From: VFZS01 sp964353255
GTDB lineage: Bacteria; Acidobacteriota; Terriglobia; Bryobacterales; Bryobacteraceae
Direction of reading: 5' to 3'
Length of the DNA: 57,299 bases
Assembly: GCA_964353255.1 (NCBI GenBank)
Contig: CAYGVJ010000012.1
Location: 1 to 57,299 of the forward strand
Below the pieces are notes generated by a model. The model was not told where the DNA came from. It searched no databases and saw only the letters and a list, made by a program, of their open reading frames with translations. A program made the position numbers and the translations under genes. Positions 1 to 8,222 of the stretch are shown piece by piece; the stretch's first letter is position 1; each line of letters starts with the position of its first letter.

Positions 1-2
1 CC

Positions 3-386
3 CCCAAGGTGGCCAACTATTCCTACGACAACGGCGAAGCCAGCCGCCCGGACCGTATCGCCAGAGGCGCCCTGCCCGACCCCTCCGTGGACCAGTGGTT
101 CGACCGCACCGTTTTTCCCGTGGTCCCGCTGGGGTCCTACCGCTTCGGCAGTTCGGGGCGCAACATTCTGGACGGTCCGGGCGCCTTCAGCGTGAATACC
201 TCGCTTTCGCGGCGGTTCAAGCTCGCCGAATCACGGGCGCTCCAGTTGCGGATGGAGTCGTTCAACCTGCCCAACCACACCAACTTCAATCTGCCGGAAA
301 ACCGGGTGGACATCATCAGCGGCGGCAGTATCAGCCGGGCGAAGAGCGCCAGGGTCTTCCAGCTCGGGCTCCGTCTGGAATTCTAG
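3..386 (+). CDS. TonB-dependent receptor, Oar-like, C-terminal end (partial)
   Basis: The reading frame is open from the window edge and ends in the pattern typical of Oar-like outer-membrane receptors of Acidobacteriota. It has an asparagine- and phenylalanine-rich beta-strand region (MESFNLPNHTNFNLPEN) and finishes with FQLGLRLEF, an aromatic terminal residue as expected for insertion by the BAM complex. The same layout (GRNILDGPG, then RRFKL, then a FNxxNHxNF strand) recurs at the ends of the complete receptors at 34500-38006 and 38054-41362. Only about 127 residues are present, so the plug and most of the barrel lie outside the window. The substrate cannot be told. The internal GTG at position 9 is not the real start. 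Confidence 0.85.
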   Translation, partial: PKVANYSYDNGEASRPDRIARGALPDPSVDQWFDRTVFPVVPLGSYRFGSSGRNILDGPGAFSVNTSLSRRFKLAESRALQLRMESFNLPNHTNFNLPENRVDIISGGSISRAKSARVFQLGLRLEF

Positions 387-419
387 TGTGCCTTCGGTTA
401 AGCTGGAGGGTGAGTCGCT

Positions 420-1547
420 ATGAGGCCTCTGAAGATTGCCTGCTGCCTGATCGGTATCGCATCCATGCTCCTGCCGGGCTTGTGTCAGGCCCAGCCGCCG
501 CTTAAGTACACCATCAGAACAGTGGCCGGAAACGGTGCGAATGGCTATGCCGGGGATGGGGGCGCGGCCACCGACGCCCAGCTCTTCGACCCTTGGGGCC
601 TGGCGGTGGATGGGACCGGCAACCTTTACATCGCGGACCAGCTCAACAGCCGGGTCCGCAAGGTGGCGCCCGATGGCACGATCACGACCTTGGCGGGTAC
701 TGGCACGAGTGGTTATACCGGCGACGGCAGCGCGGCCACCAGTGCCAAGCTCTACCACCCCTGCGGCGTGGCGTTGGATAGCGCCGGCAACCTCTACATC
801 GCGGACACCGCCAACCACGTGGTGCGCAAGGTCGCGACGGGCGGCACGATCACCACGGTGGCCGGCAGCGGCACCGCTGGTTTTGCGGGAGACGGGGCGG
901 CGGCCACCAGCGCCCAACTCAACACTCCTATCGGCCTGGCGGTGGATGCCGCCGGCAACCTCTACATCGCAGACTCCGGCAATCTCCGCATCCGCAAGGT
1001 GGCAGCCGGCGGCACTATCACCACGGTAGCCGGCAACGGCTTCAGCGGTCGTACCGGAGATGGAGGCGCGGCCACCGGCGCCTCGCTCGGCAACCCGCAG
1101 AGCGTTGCGGTGGATGCCGCGGGCAACCTCTACATCGCCGACACGTTCAACAATGTTATCCGTAAGGTCGCCTCGGACGGCGTCATTACCACCGTGGCCG
1201 GCAACGGCGTCTATGGCTATTCCGGGGACGGAGACGCCGCCACCAGCGCCGCGCTCAGCTATCCCAAGACCGTACTCGTGGATGCCGCCGGAAACCTGTA
1301 CATCGTAGATTCGTTCAACAGCCGGATCCGCCTGGTGACGGCAGATGGCACGATCACTACGGTGGCCGGCACCGGCTGGTTCGGCGATGGCGGGGACGGA
1401 GGTCCCGCCAACGACGCCCAGTTCAGATTCCCTTCCGGCCTGGCGCTGGATGCCGCCGGCAATCTTTACGTGGCAGACACCCAGAACAGCCGCGTCAGGC
1501 GGCTTACACCGGTCCCGCCGCCCGCCGACTCCGGAGCGGCTCCCTAG
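420..1547 (+). CDS. Secreted NHL-repeat beta-propeller protein
   Basis: This is a 375-residue protein with an N-terminal signal peptide (about residues 1-25, cut near CQAQ). Six repeats of about 54-55 residues follow, each carrying a TVAGNG..G..GDGG.A block, then P.GLAVDAAGNLYIAD and N.RIRKV. This is the NHL family, and the six copies should close one six-bladed propeller. The start is supported by GGAGGGTGAG about 8 nt upstream of the ATG. NHL propellers of this type are usually exported binding or scaffold proteins; no catalytic residues are apparent. The gene stands alone, 33 bp after the receptor fragment. It ends inside the left arm of an inverted-repeat element (1544-1665), so the element sits exactly at the stop codon. 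The function is otherwise unknown. Confidence 0.85.
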   Translation: MRPLKIACCLIGIASMLLPGLCQAQPPLKYTIRTVAGNGANGYAGDGGAATDAQLFDPWGLAVDGTGNLYIADQLNSRVRKVAPDGTITTLAGTGTSGYTGDGSAATSAKLYHPCGVALDSAGNLYIADTANHVVRKVATGGTITTVAGSGTAGFAGDGAAATSAQLNTPIGLAVDAAGNLYIADSGNLRIRKVAAGGTITTVAGNGFSGRTGDGGAATGASLGNPQSVAVDAAGNLYIADTFNNVIRKVASDGVITTVAGNGVYGYSGDGDAATSAALSYPKTVLVDAAGNLYIVDSFNSRIRLVTADGTITTVAGTGWFGDGGDGGPANDAQFRFPSGLALDAAGNLYVADTQNSRVRRLTPVPPPADSGAAP

Positions 1548-1665
1548 TGTCCTGTCCCGCGAACAGCTTTGCAGTGGGAAATCGTGGGACAGGCGCCCCG
1601 GGGGCACCCGGCCTGTCGGCCACGCAGGCTGCTATTGTCAAGGAACTTGCGGGACAGGACACTAG
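1544..1665. repeat. MITE/REP-like element with 17-bp perfect terminal inverted repeats
   Basis: The arms at 1544-1560 (CTAGTGTCCTGTCCCGC) and 1649-1665 are exact reverse complements. The interior holds a second imperfect stem (GGGACAGGC ... GCCTGTCGG) around 1584-1622. No ORF fits inside. The left arm covers the stop codon of the NHL gene. Two other elements of similar size and architecture occur in this window (45778-45907 and 56786-56882), with different arm sequences but shared GGGACAG or GACAGGC cores. It is probably a non-autonomous mobile repeat; no transposase of its own is visible. Confidence 0.7.
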
Positions 1666-1866
1666 ATCAGCGCGGGCCGCGTGCGTGGCGCTGCGGCCTT
1701 CAGCGCTTCCGCTACGCTCGCCCGGCTCCCTGAACCCGCGTGGATCGGGGGGTGTCAGACAACGCCGCGCTGAACCGGCGATGGCAACCCCTGGGCTGAC
1801 GGCCTGCGACGACGCCATGCCGGTAGCGGGTCATTCCTTTTGACGGCTCGACCAGACCCGCCTACA

Positions 1867-2130
1867 ATGAAGGTGATGAAGAGCAGGAGTGCCAAAACCC
1901 TTTCCTATTCGGTCTTCTATGAACAAGCTCCCGAAGGCGGCTACGTGGCTTTCGTTCCCGCCCTCCCAGGTTGTCACACCCAAGGCGAGACCCTCGAAGA
2001 GACGGAGCGCAACGTCAAGGAGGCCCTCGCGCTGTACCTGGAAAGCCTGACAGCTCACGGGGAGGCTATTCCCGAGGAGCAACGATCGTTTCAAGGAAGG
2101 GTGACAGTTCCCATCTCTGTTCCCGTCTGA
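1867..2130 (+). CDS. HicB-like antitoxin-family protein
   Basis: The protein is 87 residues from the ATG at 1867 (an in-frame TTG lies at 1840; no clear Shine-Dalgarno precedes either). The core YSVFYEQAPEGGYVAFVPAL, followed by PGCHTQG and ETLEETERNVKEALALYLE, is the partial RNase H-like fold of the HicB/UPF0150 family, normally the antitoxin for a HicA mRNA interferase. No HicA-like gene is visible on either side: upstream is a repeat element and downstream is unassigned DNA leading into a truncated kinase. It is therefore a solitary HicB, which is common. The C-terminus (GRVTVPISVPV) lacks an obvious DNA-binding helix-turn-helix or ribbon extension. Confidence 0.75.
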   Translation: MKVMKSRSAKTLSYSVFYEQAPEGGYVAFVPALPGCHTQGETLEETERNVKEALALYLESLTAHGEAIPEEQRSFQGRVTVPISVPV

Positions 2131-2223
2131 TTCATAAACCACGGTTCTAGGCTCCCGCAACTGGTCGAACAGTAGCCTCATCTCCGTCGGCGGGACCAGG
2201 AACAGAGTTCGAAGATTGTCCAC

Positions 2224-3214
2224 GACGGGGAGCCGCACGACGTATTCCGGCTATCACTTCGTCAAAGGCCAGTTGCTCTCCGATTCGCCGATGCGGCATC
2301 ACCCGCTGACGCCGATGACCAACCCCAACCTCGTCGAGCACCTCCAGCGCCAGACAAAGCGGCGGATTGGCCTGACACCCTGTTCCGTGGTTGCGGAAGG
2401 CGCGGAGTACATACGAAAGCAATGGGCGGACCTCCGAGCGGCCGGCATCAATGTTGCGATCGTGGACTGCTTGGATGAAACGCATTCAGCAGCCATCGCG
2501 GAAGCGGCTTGCGGGCTGAAGGTCATTAGCGGCAGTTCCGTTTTCGGCATCCACCTGCCCGCCGCGTGGCGCCGCCGAGGATGGTTCGGAGCGCCACCGT
2601 CCAATCTCTGGGAGGACCTCGGCCCTGGCGAGGGCAAGGGCCGCCTTGTCGTCGCGGGAAGTTGTTCGGTTGCTACCGAAGCTCAAAACGCGTGGCTCAC
2701 CCGCAAAGGAGCCTATGTGCTGGAACTGGATGCCCGTGCTCTGCTGGAAACCGGAGCAGCGGATACCCCGGAACGCGCCGCGCGAGAGCTGGCCGCCGGC
2801 GGCACGGTACTGCTGAAAACACGCTCCGCTCCGAGCGATATTGGCCAGGCGCAGCAATGGGGCGCCGCCCAAGGCTGGTCGCCGGCTGAACTGGGCCTGA
2901 AGATCGCGGCAGCGCTGGCGGGAGTTACGCGGCAAGTCGTCGATAGCCGGACTCCGGAAGTTCTCGTCTGCGCGGGCGGCGAGACAACCGGCGCGATCTG
3001 TCGAGCGCTGGGCATCCGGGGCCTCGCAGTGGACCGCAACATCCAACCGGGCGTACCGCTTTGCTTTCCGCTGGAACGGGCCCGCGTGCCCATGGCCCTC
3101 AAGTCCGGCAATTTCGGCGCAGAGGACTTCTATGCCGCCGCATTCGCTGCTGCGGCAAAGGTCCGCGCCGATGCGGGAGCAGCCGGTGCGAGCACCCCGC
3201 GACAGCAGACGTAA
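2224..3214 (+). pseudogene. Truncated four-carbon acid sugar kinase (OtnK/DUF1537 family), N-terminal part missing
   Basis: From about 2230 the translation matches the middle and C-terminal part of OtnK-family kinases (TTYSGYHFVKGQLLSDSPM, then DPNL-like and LTPCSVV segments, then the C-terminal nucleotide-binding domain with SGSSVFG, VVAGSCS, VLVCAGGETTG and the final MALKSGNFG). Full-length members are about 420 residues. Here roughly the first 140-150 residues, which contain the conserved ADDLTG substrate-binding motif, are absent. The DNA upstream of 2224 shows no kinase similarity in any frame. The open frame begins with a non-family leader (MSTTGS) at 2216. The family phosphorylates tetronate-type sugar acids. 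The remaining ORF is intact, so a residual protein could be made, but activity is unlikely. Confidence 0.7.
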
Positions 3215-3594
3215 TACTGAAGGAAATGCTGATCGAGTGTCCTGTTCGACATGAGTAGCTGACCCAGGTTGTCGCCACTCTTACCGCGGGGATCCACCGC
3301 GCATTTGACGGACCGACCTGCGGAGAACCGTCAGGACCGCTGCCTGTGGGTAGCCAAAACCTGATCGCAGCGCAGAGCGGCGTTACGTAACGGGGGAAGT
3401 GGCCGCTGATCCCCGGAGGCGCTCGTTCAAGGCAAGCGCTGATTTCCGAAAGCACTCACCCGGCCAGCGGCCCGGACAGATTCCGGCCACAGTGTCCTTG
3501 GGGTCGCATCCCTCGGCCAGGACTGCCGCCCGGTGCCCGTGGTCGGTGATTCCGACCCTGCTATCCAGGAGGGCACAGCGGCGGCAAAGAGGTT
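3215..3594. other. Gene-free stretch between kinase remnant and transposase
   Basis: No convincing coding region was found here. A short sequence GAGTGTCCTGTTCGAC near 3234 resembles the arm of the repeat element at 1544 (AGTGTCCTGTCCCGCGA), but no partner arm was found. A small palindrome GTTACGTAAC lies near 3384. The left end of the insertion sequence whose transposase follows is expected in this stretch, but no clear terminal inverted repeat could be matched by eye to the DNA beyond 4635. Confidence 0.4.
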
Positions 3595-4635
3595 CTAGGC
3601 GGCCTGTTGCCAGCAATACCGATGGTGCAGACCACCCAGGCGCGCACTGGAAAGCACGATCGCGTTCGCTGCCGGCCTTTTCTCGATCGGGCGTCTGTTC
3701 GGCGTGTCTTTCTCCAGGGCGTCGTGAATGCGGTCGTCGTGGTGGTAGTTCACGTAATCGCGGATCAGCCGACGGAGATGGTGTTCGTTCAGCGCAATGA
3801 CATGGTCCAGGATCTCGCGCCGAACACTCCCCACCCATCTTTCCGCGATCCCATTTTGCCAGGGCGCTTGGATGCTCGTCCGTTTTGGTTTCAGGCCCGT
3901 CGCCTTCAGAAGCGTAATCACGTCAGCATCGAATTTCGAATCGCGGTCCAGGATCACGTATCGGTACGGGGAAGCCTCGGGAAACGCTTCGCGCAATTGC
4001 TGGACGACCCAGTCCGCAGTCGGGTGCCGAGTCACGTTGAAGTGCAGGATCTTGCGGCGTCCGTGCGCGATGACGAAAAAGCAGTAGAGCAACTGGAAGG
4101 TCACCGTTGGCACCGTAAAGAAGTCGAAGGCGACTATCACCTCGCGGTGATTCTGGAGAAACGCGAGCCACCGCTTACCACGGTCGCTACGACGCTGAAC
4201 CCGCCGCAGATACCGGGCGACGGTCCGTTCCGAGACGACGAAGCCGAGCTTCAAAAGTCCGCCGTGGATCTTGGGGGCACCCCAATCCGGGTTGTCCGCC
4301 GCCAGCTGTCGGACCAGGCCACGAACGTCATCGGTGATCTTCGGGCGGCCGCCGCGCGGACGGGATCGCCAGCGCCAGTACAGCCGAAAACCCGTGCGGT
4401 GCCAGCCGACGACGGTCTCGGGCTTCACGATGACCATGACGTCAGCCCAGTGGGACCAGAAGCGGCGCAGGGCCGCCCAGAAGAGCCGGTCGGAGGAGTT
4501 CAAGGGGGGTCGGGGGCGTTTCCGTTTGAGGGCCGCGACCTGCTGTCTCAGGGCGAGGACTTCCAGGGCGACATCGCCGCGATCCTGGAAGAAGACACGT
4601 AGGGCGGCGAGGAGAGAGGAGATGAACTGGAGCAC
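3595..4635 (-). CDS. Integrase-core (rve) DDE transposase
   Basis: From the GTG at 4635 the product is 346 residues; the frame is open further upstream to 4764, but that extension looks non-coding. It has an N-terminal helical region with FQDRGDVALEVLALRQQVAALKR, typical of IS481/IS3-like integrase-core proteins common in Acidobacteriota. A helix-turn-helix-like segment follows (NPDWGAPKIHGGL), then the rve catalytic domain. The acidic triad is visible as D171 (VAFDFFTVPT), D230 (VILDRDSKF) and E265 (NGIAERWVGS), with the usual D-34-E spacing. It inserts DNA by a DDE reaction. The gene lies between the truncated kinase and the Fe-ADH promoter, so this insertion may have separated an older operon. 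Element ends were not identified. Confidence 0.85.
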   Translation of the reverse strand: MLQFISSLLAALRVFFQDRGDVALEVLALRQQVAALKRKRPRPPLNSSDRLFWAALRRFWSHWADVMVIVKPETVVGWHRTGFRLYWRWRSRPRGGRPKITDDVRGLVRQLAADNPDWGAPKIHGGLLKLGFVVSERTVARYLRRVQRRSDRGKRWLAFLQNHREVIVAFDFFTVPTVTFQLLYCFFVIAHGRRKILHFNVTRHPTADWVVQQLREAFPEASPYRYVILDRDSKFDADVITLLKATGLKPKRTSIQAPWQNGIAERWVGSVRREILDHVIALNEHHLRRLIRDYVNYHHDDRIHDALEKDTPNRRPIEKRPAANAIVLSSARLGGLHHRYCWQQAA

Positions 4636-4783
4636 GAACTCACCGCTGTAGCATGGCGCAACGTGGCCTCGCCGGGGCAGCTGCGGAGCAACGCAATCTG
4701 TTGATTCCACAGCATCACAGAGTTTTGTCCACGCACAAGCCCGGTAGAGGCCCGCGCCTGGCACGCCGCGGCCCGTGCTTCCG

Positions 4784-4842
4784 AAAATGGTGACTCAAAT
4801 GCGTGAACTGGCCTTGTCCGGATGCCGCCGGGATGAGACTAT
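4784..4842 (+). promoter_or_regulatory. Predicted XylR-type operator overlapping promoter of the Fe-ADH operon
   Basis: AAAATGGTGAC (4784-4794) and TGGCCTTGTCC (4809-4819) are separated by 14 bp. The same two 11-mers with the same 14-bp spacing occur at 12921-12956, beside the XylR-type regulator gene. The last six bases, TTGTCC, can serve as a -35 box, with a weak -10 (GACTAT) 17 bp downstream. The start codon of the Fe-ADH gene is at 4877. An activator overlapping -35 is the usual arrangement for AraC-family control. The link to this regulator is inferred from proximity. Confidence 0.7.
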
Positions 4843-4876
4843 TCAGCTTGATACTCCTCCAGGAAGGGAACAGCTC

Positions 4877-6061
4877 ATGCGATTCACTTACTTCCAGCCT
4901 ACCGAACTGATCTTCGGACGCGGCAGAATTCAGGAACTCGGGACGATCGTCCGCCGATTCGGGACACGCACGCTGCTCGTGAGCGGGAAAGAGACGCCGG
5001 CAGTCGCAGCGCAGTTCGCGGCGGCAAGGCTGAGTCTGGCCACCGCCGGAGTGGAGGTGGTCCACTATGATGGCGTGATTCCGAACCCGACGGTTGAGTC
5101 GATCAGCGCCGGGGCCGCGCTGGCGCGGCGCTTTGGGGCCCAATCCGTCATCGGCCTGGGGGGTGGCTCGGCGATGGACACCGCGAAAGCCATCGCCGTC
5201 GAGGCCACCCACGAAGGTTCGTCATGGGACTACCTGTTCTACAAGGAGCCTCCGACTGAGGCGACACTGCCCGTCATCGCGCTTTCGACGACGTCCGGGA
5301 CCGGATCTCAGGTGACCCAGGTGGCGGTGATTACGAATCCCGCTGCCCGCGACAAGTCGGCGATCTACCACCCGAATGTCTTTCCCAAAGTCTCGATCGT
5401 GGATCCGGAACTCATGCTCAGCGTTCCGTCCGAAGTGACGGCCTGCACGGGCTTCGACGTGTTTTGCCATGCCTTTGAGTCGACGATTCATCCGAACTGC
5501 AACCCGGTGGTGGAGGGCTTTGCGTGGGAGGCCATCCGTCGTGTGATGGCTGACCTGCCGCGGGTTCTTGCCGACGGCTCTGATCTGGACGCGCGCGAAT
5601 CGATGGCGTGGGCGGATACTCTGGCCGGATACTCGATCGCTTCCGCGGGTGTCACGCTACCGCACGGAATGGGAATGGCGATCGGGGGCATGTACCCTCA
5701 TGTCGCGCACGGCTTGTCGCTCGCCATCGTCTACCCGGCGTTCGCGCGGTTCACCTGGGATCACGCGATTCCGCAATTCTCGCGGGTTGCCCGGCTGCTG
5801 GATCCAAGCCGGGCTGCTGCGACTGACCAACTGGCCGCCAGCCGCGCGCCAGAACTGATCGAAGGCTTCCTGACCCGTATTGGCTTGCGAGTGGGGCTGG
5901 CGGACGTTCATGTGCCGGAGGACGAACTCCCCGCTTTGGCGCGGCAATGTATGGTGCTCCCCGATTACAAGGGCAACCCGCGCGTGGCCACGGCCGCGGA
6001 GATGGAGTCGCTGGTGGTTGAGAGTTTCACGGTTCAAAGCCGTCAGGAGATGAATGCATGA
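4877..6061 (+). CDS. Iron-containing alcohol dehydrogenase
   Basis: The product is 394 residues, close to the usual 380-400 of group III (Fe-dependent) alcohol dehydrogenases, which interconvert alcohols and aldehydes with NAD(P). The start is set by AGGAAGGGA seven bases before the ATG. It carries the NAD-binding GGGSAMDTAK (about residues 95-104), the STTSGTGSQ loop (137-145) and the metal site, seen as D194 and H198 in GFDVFCHAFES, H263 in LPHG and H278 in VAHG. It is the first gene of a five-gene run and overlaps the next gene by four bases. With a sugar mutarotase and sugar symporter following, it may act like a lactaldehyde reductase on a deoxy-sugar fragment; that is inference. A decayed partial copy of this gene lies at 16722-16828. 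Confidence 0.9.
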   Translation: MRFTYFQPTELIFGRGRIQELGTIVRRFGTRTLLVSGKETPAVAAQFAAARLSLATAGVEVVHYDGVIPNPTVESISAGAALARRFGAQSVIGLGGGSAMDTAKAIAVEATHEGSSWDYLFYKEPPTEATLPVIALSTTSGTGSQVTQVAVITNPAARDKSAIYHPNVFPKVSIVDPELMLSVPSEVTACTGFDVFCHAFESTIHPNCNPVVEGFAWEAIRRVMADLPRVLADGSDLDARESMAWADTLAGYSIASAGVTLPHGMGMAIGGMYPHVAHGLSLAIVYPAFARFTWDHAIPQFSRVARLLDPSRAAATDQLAASRAPELIEGFLTRIGLRVGLADVHVPEDELPALARQCMVLPDYKGNPRVATAAEMESLVVESFTVQSRQEMNA

Positions 6062-6477
6062 GGGAGACGGGAATCGTCAATCGGGAAATCTGCGATGTTT
6101 TGTCGTCCTTGGGCCACACCGATGAGATGATTGTCTGCGACGCCGGCTTCGCAATCCCGGACGGCATTCGCACGGTGGACATTTCCTACGGCGAGAACCG
6201 GCCCACGGTGCCGCAGGTGCTGGAGGAGTTGAGCAAGCACTTCTCCGCCGAGAAGCTTGTGATCTCCGAGGAAACGCGCGCCCACGTGCCGGCCCGGTTC
6301 GATGAATTGAGCCATGCGTTCGGCGCCGGGATGCCGGTGGAAGTCATCACTCAGGATGAACTTCGGGCTCGCGCCCGACGCGTGAAGGCGATCATCCGGA
6401 CCGGCGACTTCACAGCCTACTCCAACCTTCTGATAGTCTCAGGCGGAGGCGGGCGCTGGTTTGTCGAAAGACCGTAG
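6058..6477 (+). CDS. RbsD/FucU-family sugar mutarotase
   Basis: The protein is 139 residues, the usual size for D-ribose pyranase (RbsD) or L-fucose mutarotase (FucU). These enzymes convert between cyclic forms of a free sugar so that a kinase or isomerase can use it. The start ATG overlaps the Fe-ADH stop (ATGA). Visible family landmarks are LGHTDEMIVCDAGFAIP with the conserved His20 and Asp28, EVLEEL-like and SEETRAHVP segments, and RTGDFTAYSN near the C-terminus. The last motif in RbsD is normally RTGE.TPYAN. It is a cytoplasmic enzyme. The neighbouring symporter suggests that it processes the imported monosaccharide. Whether ribose, fucose or another sugar is the substrate cannot be decided. 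Confidence 0.88.
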   Translation: MRETGIVNREICDVLSSLGHTDEMIVCDAGFAIPDGIRTVDISYGENRPTVPQVLEELSKHFSAEKLVISEETRAHVPARFDELSHAFGAGMPVEVITQDELRARARRVKAIIRTGDFTAYSNLLIVSGGGGRWFVERP

Positions 6478-6501
6478 CGCCGGCGCGGGAGGAAACGCAT
6501 C

Positions 6502-8205
6502 GTGAACTGGTCGATGAACGCGGTGGACACCGTCGTCCTGCTTGCCTATCTGTTCGGCATCACCGCCTTTGGCATCTGGGTCGGCTACCGCCGCAATGCT
6601 TCGACCGAGCACTACTTCCTGGCGAACAAATCGTTGGGCTGGTTCACGGTGGGCGCCGCCGTCTTTACTTCGAATATTTCGACGATCCACCTGGTGGGCC
6701 TGGCTGCCGGGGGCGCGAAGGAGGGCATGGTCATTGGCAACTTCGAGTGGATGGCCTGTTTCACTCTGATGTTGCTGGCGCTTGTCTTCGCGCCGTTCTA
6801 CATCAAATCCAAGGTGTCGACGCTGCCTGAGTTCATGGAACGCAGGTACTGTCCACAGGCGCGCACCTTCCTGGCTGTGATCGGCCTGCTTGGCGCGCTG
6901 CTCATCCACATCGGCATCAGCCTGTTCGCCGCCGCCAAGGTGTTTGAGAGTTTCCTCGGCGTGCCCATGATGGCCACCATCGTGGTTCTGTCCATCTTCA
7001 CCGTGACCTACACGGCCCTCGGCGGGCTGAAGGCCGTGGTGATGACGGAGAGCGTGCAGGTCTGCCTACTCCTCGCTGGAGCCACTCTGGTCACCGTGTT
7101 GGGCATCCTCGCGCTGCCCTCGGCCGGCGTTCACGATATGACCCAATTCCGGGCCGTGGTCGCGCCCGGGCAACTGAGCATGCTGCAGCCGGTTCACAAT
7201 GCCCAGGGCCACTTGAATGAGTTCTCCTGGCTCGCCGTGCTGCTGGGCTATCCGATTCTCGGAATCTGGTATTGGTGCGCGGACCAGACCCACGTCCAGC
7301 GAGTCCTCGGGGCAAAGGACCTTACCTCGGCCCAGAATGGCGCCCTTTTCGCTGGCTTCCTCAAGATCACGCCGGTGTTCCTCATGGTCCTTCCGGGCGT
7401 GGTCGGTTCCGTGCTTTGGAAGAAGGGGGCATTCACGCTGGCCGTACTTCCGGCTTCCCAGACGCCGGACTACAACACCATGCTCCCGGCTCTCATCAAC
7501 TTCCTGATTCCCATGGGCCTCAAAGGCCTCTTGGCCGCCGCCATGGCTGCCGCCCTGATGAGTTGCATGGCAGCCGCGCTCAACAGCTGCGCCACGCTGA
7601 TCTCCATGGACATCGTCAAGCGGCTGCATCCGGAGACGCCGGACAGCCGTGTCGTCAGGATCGGAAGAATCGCCACCGGCGTCATCATGCTGCTGGCGAT
7701 GATGTGGTCGACGCAGGGCGATCAGTTTGGAACGATCTTCGAAGCGATCAATAAGATTCCGATGACGTTTGCTCCGGCTGTCACAACCGTGTTTGTCCTG
7801 GGCATCATGTGGAAACGCGGAACCAGGCAGGCGGCGATGGCGACGCTTTACGCCGGGTCCATCATCGGAATCATTTATTTCGTGCTGGATCTTCCAGGGA
7901 TCGGCCGCTGGATTTTACGGCAGTCTCCGCCACCTGCCAATTTTGCCGGGCTGATCACGGATCCTGCCTACGGCATCGGAATACCATTCATGCTGGCCGG
8001 ACCGCTCCTGGTGGTCGCCTGCGTCGCCATGTACGTGGTGACCAGCCTGTTGACGCCAGCCATGGCTCCGGAACGCCTAGCCGGCGTGTGTTGGGATCAC
8101 CCGCTCGCCTTCCTTCGCGGGCGGGTTCTTGGAGCATCCGACCCGCGAATGGTCGCGCTGCTGCTGTTCAGCGTGGTCGTAGTACTTTACTGGCTCCTGC
8201 ATTGA
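6502..8205 (+). CDS. Sodium/solute symporter, SGLT-like (SSS family)
   Basis: This is a 567-residue integral membrane protein with about 14 hydrophobic segments, as in the SSS family (TC 2.A.21). The GTG start has a strong GGGAGGAAAC ribosome site. Family signatures are TSNISTIHLVGLAAGGAKEG in the second helix region and GIWYWCADQTHVQRVLGAKD (about residues 255-275), the latter very close to the sugar-transporting SGLT branch. It should import a monosaccharide with sodium across the inner membrane. It sits 24 bp after the mutarotase gene and 17 bp before a dehydrogenase gene, so the set forms an uptake and catabolism operon. Expression is probably driven from the promoter at 4784-4842. Confidence 0.9.
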   Translation: MNWSMNAVDTVVLLAYLFGITAFGIWVGYRRNASTEHYFLANKSLGWFTVGAAVFTSNISTIHLVGLAAGGAKEGMVIGNFEWMACFTLMLLALVFAPFYIKSKVSTLPEFMERRYCPQARTFLAVIGLLGALLIHIGISLFAAAKVFESFLGVPMMATIVVLSIFTVTYTALGGLKAVVMTESVQVCLLLAGATLVTVLGILALPSAGVHDMTQFRAVVAPGQLSMLQPVHNAQGHLNEFSWLAVLLGYPILGIWYWCADQTHVQRVLGAKDLTSAQNGALFAGFLKITPVFLMVLPGVVGSVLWKKGAFTLAVLPASQTPDYNTMLPALINFLIPMGLKGLLAAAMAAALMSCMAAALNSCATLISMDIVKRLHPETPDSRVVRIGRIATGVIMLLAMMWSTQGDQFGTIFEAINKIPMTFAPAVTTVFVLGIMWKRGTRQAAMATLYAGSIIGIIYFVLDLPGIGRWILRQSPPPANFAGLITDPAYGIGIPFMLAGPLLVVACVAMYVVTSLLTPAMAPERLAGVCWDHPLAFLRGRVLGASDPRMVALLLFSVVVVLYWLLH

Positions 8206-8222
8206 GGCAGGGAGGAGGTCGC

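Noticed and set aside
535..1500. Periodic DNA repeats suggesting a CRISPR or tandem array
   Set aside because: The roughly 165-bp period is the codon-level echo of six NHL protein repeats; there are no identical repeats with unique spacers.
3560..4770. Exact insertion-sequence boundaries around the transposase
   Set aside because: No matching terminal inverted repeats or target duplication could be aligned by eye on the two sides, so no element was delimited.
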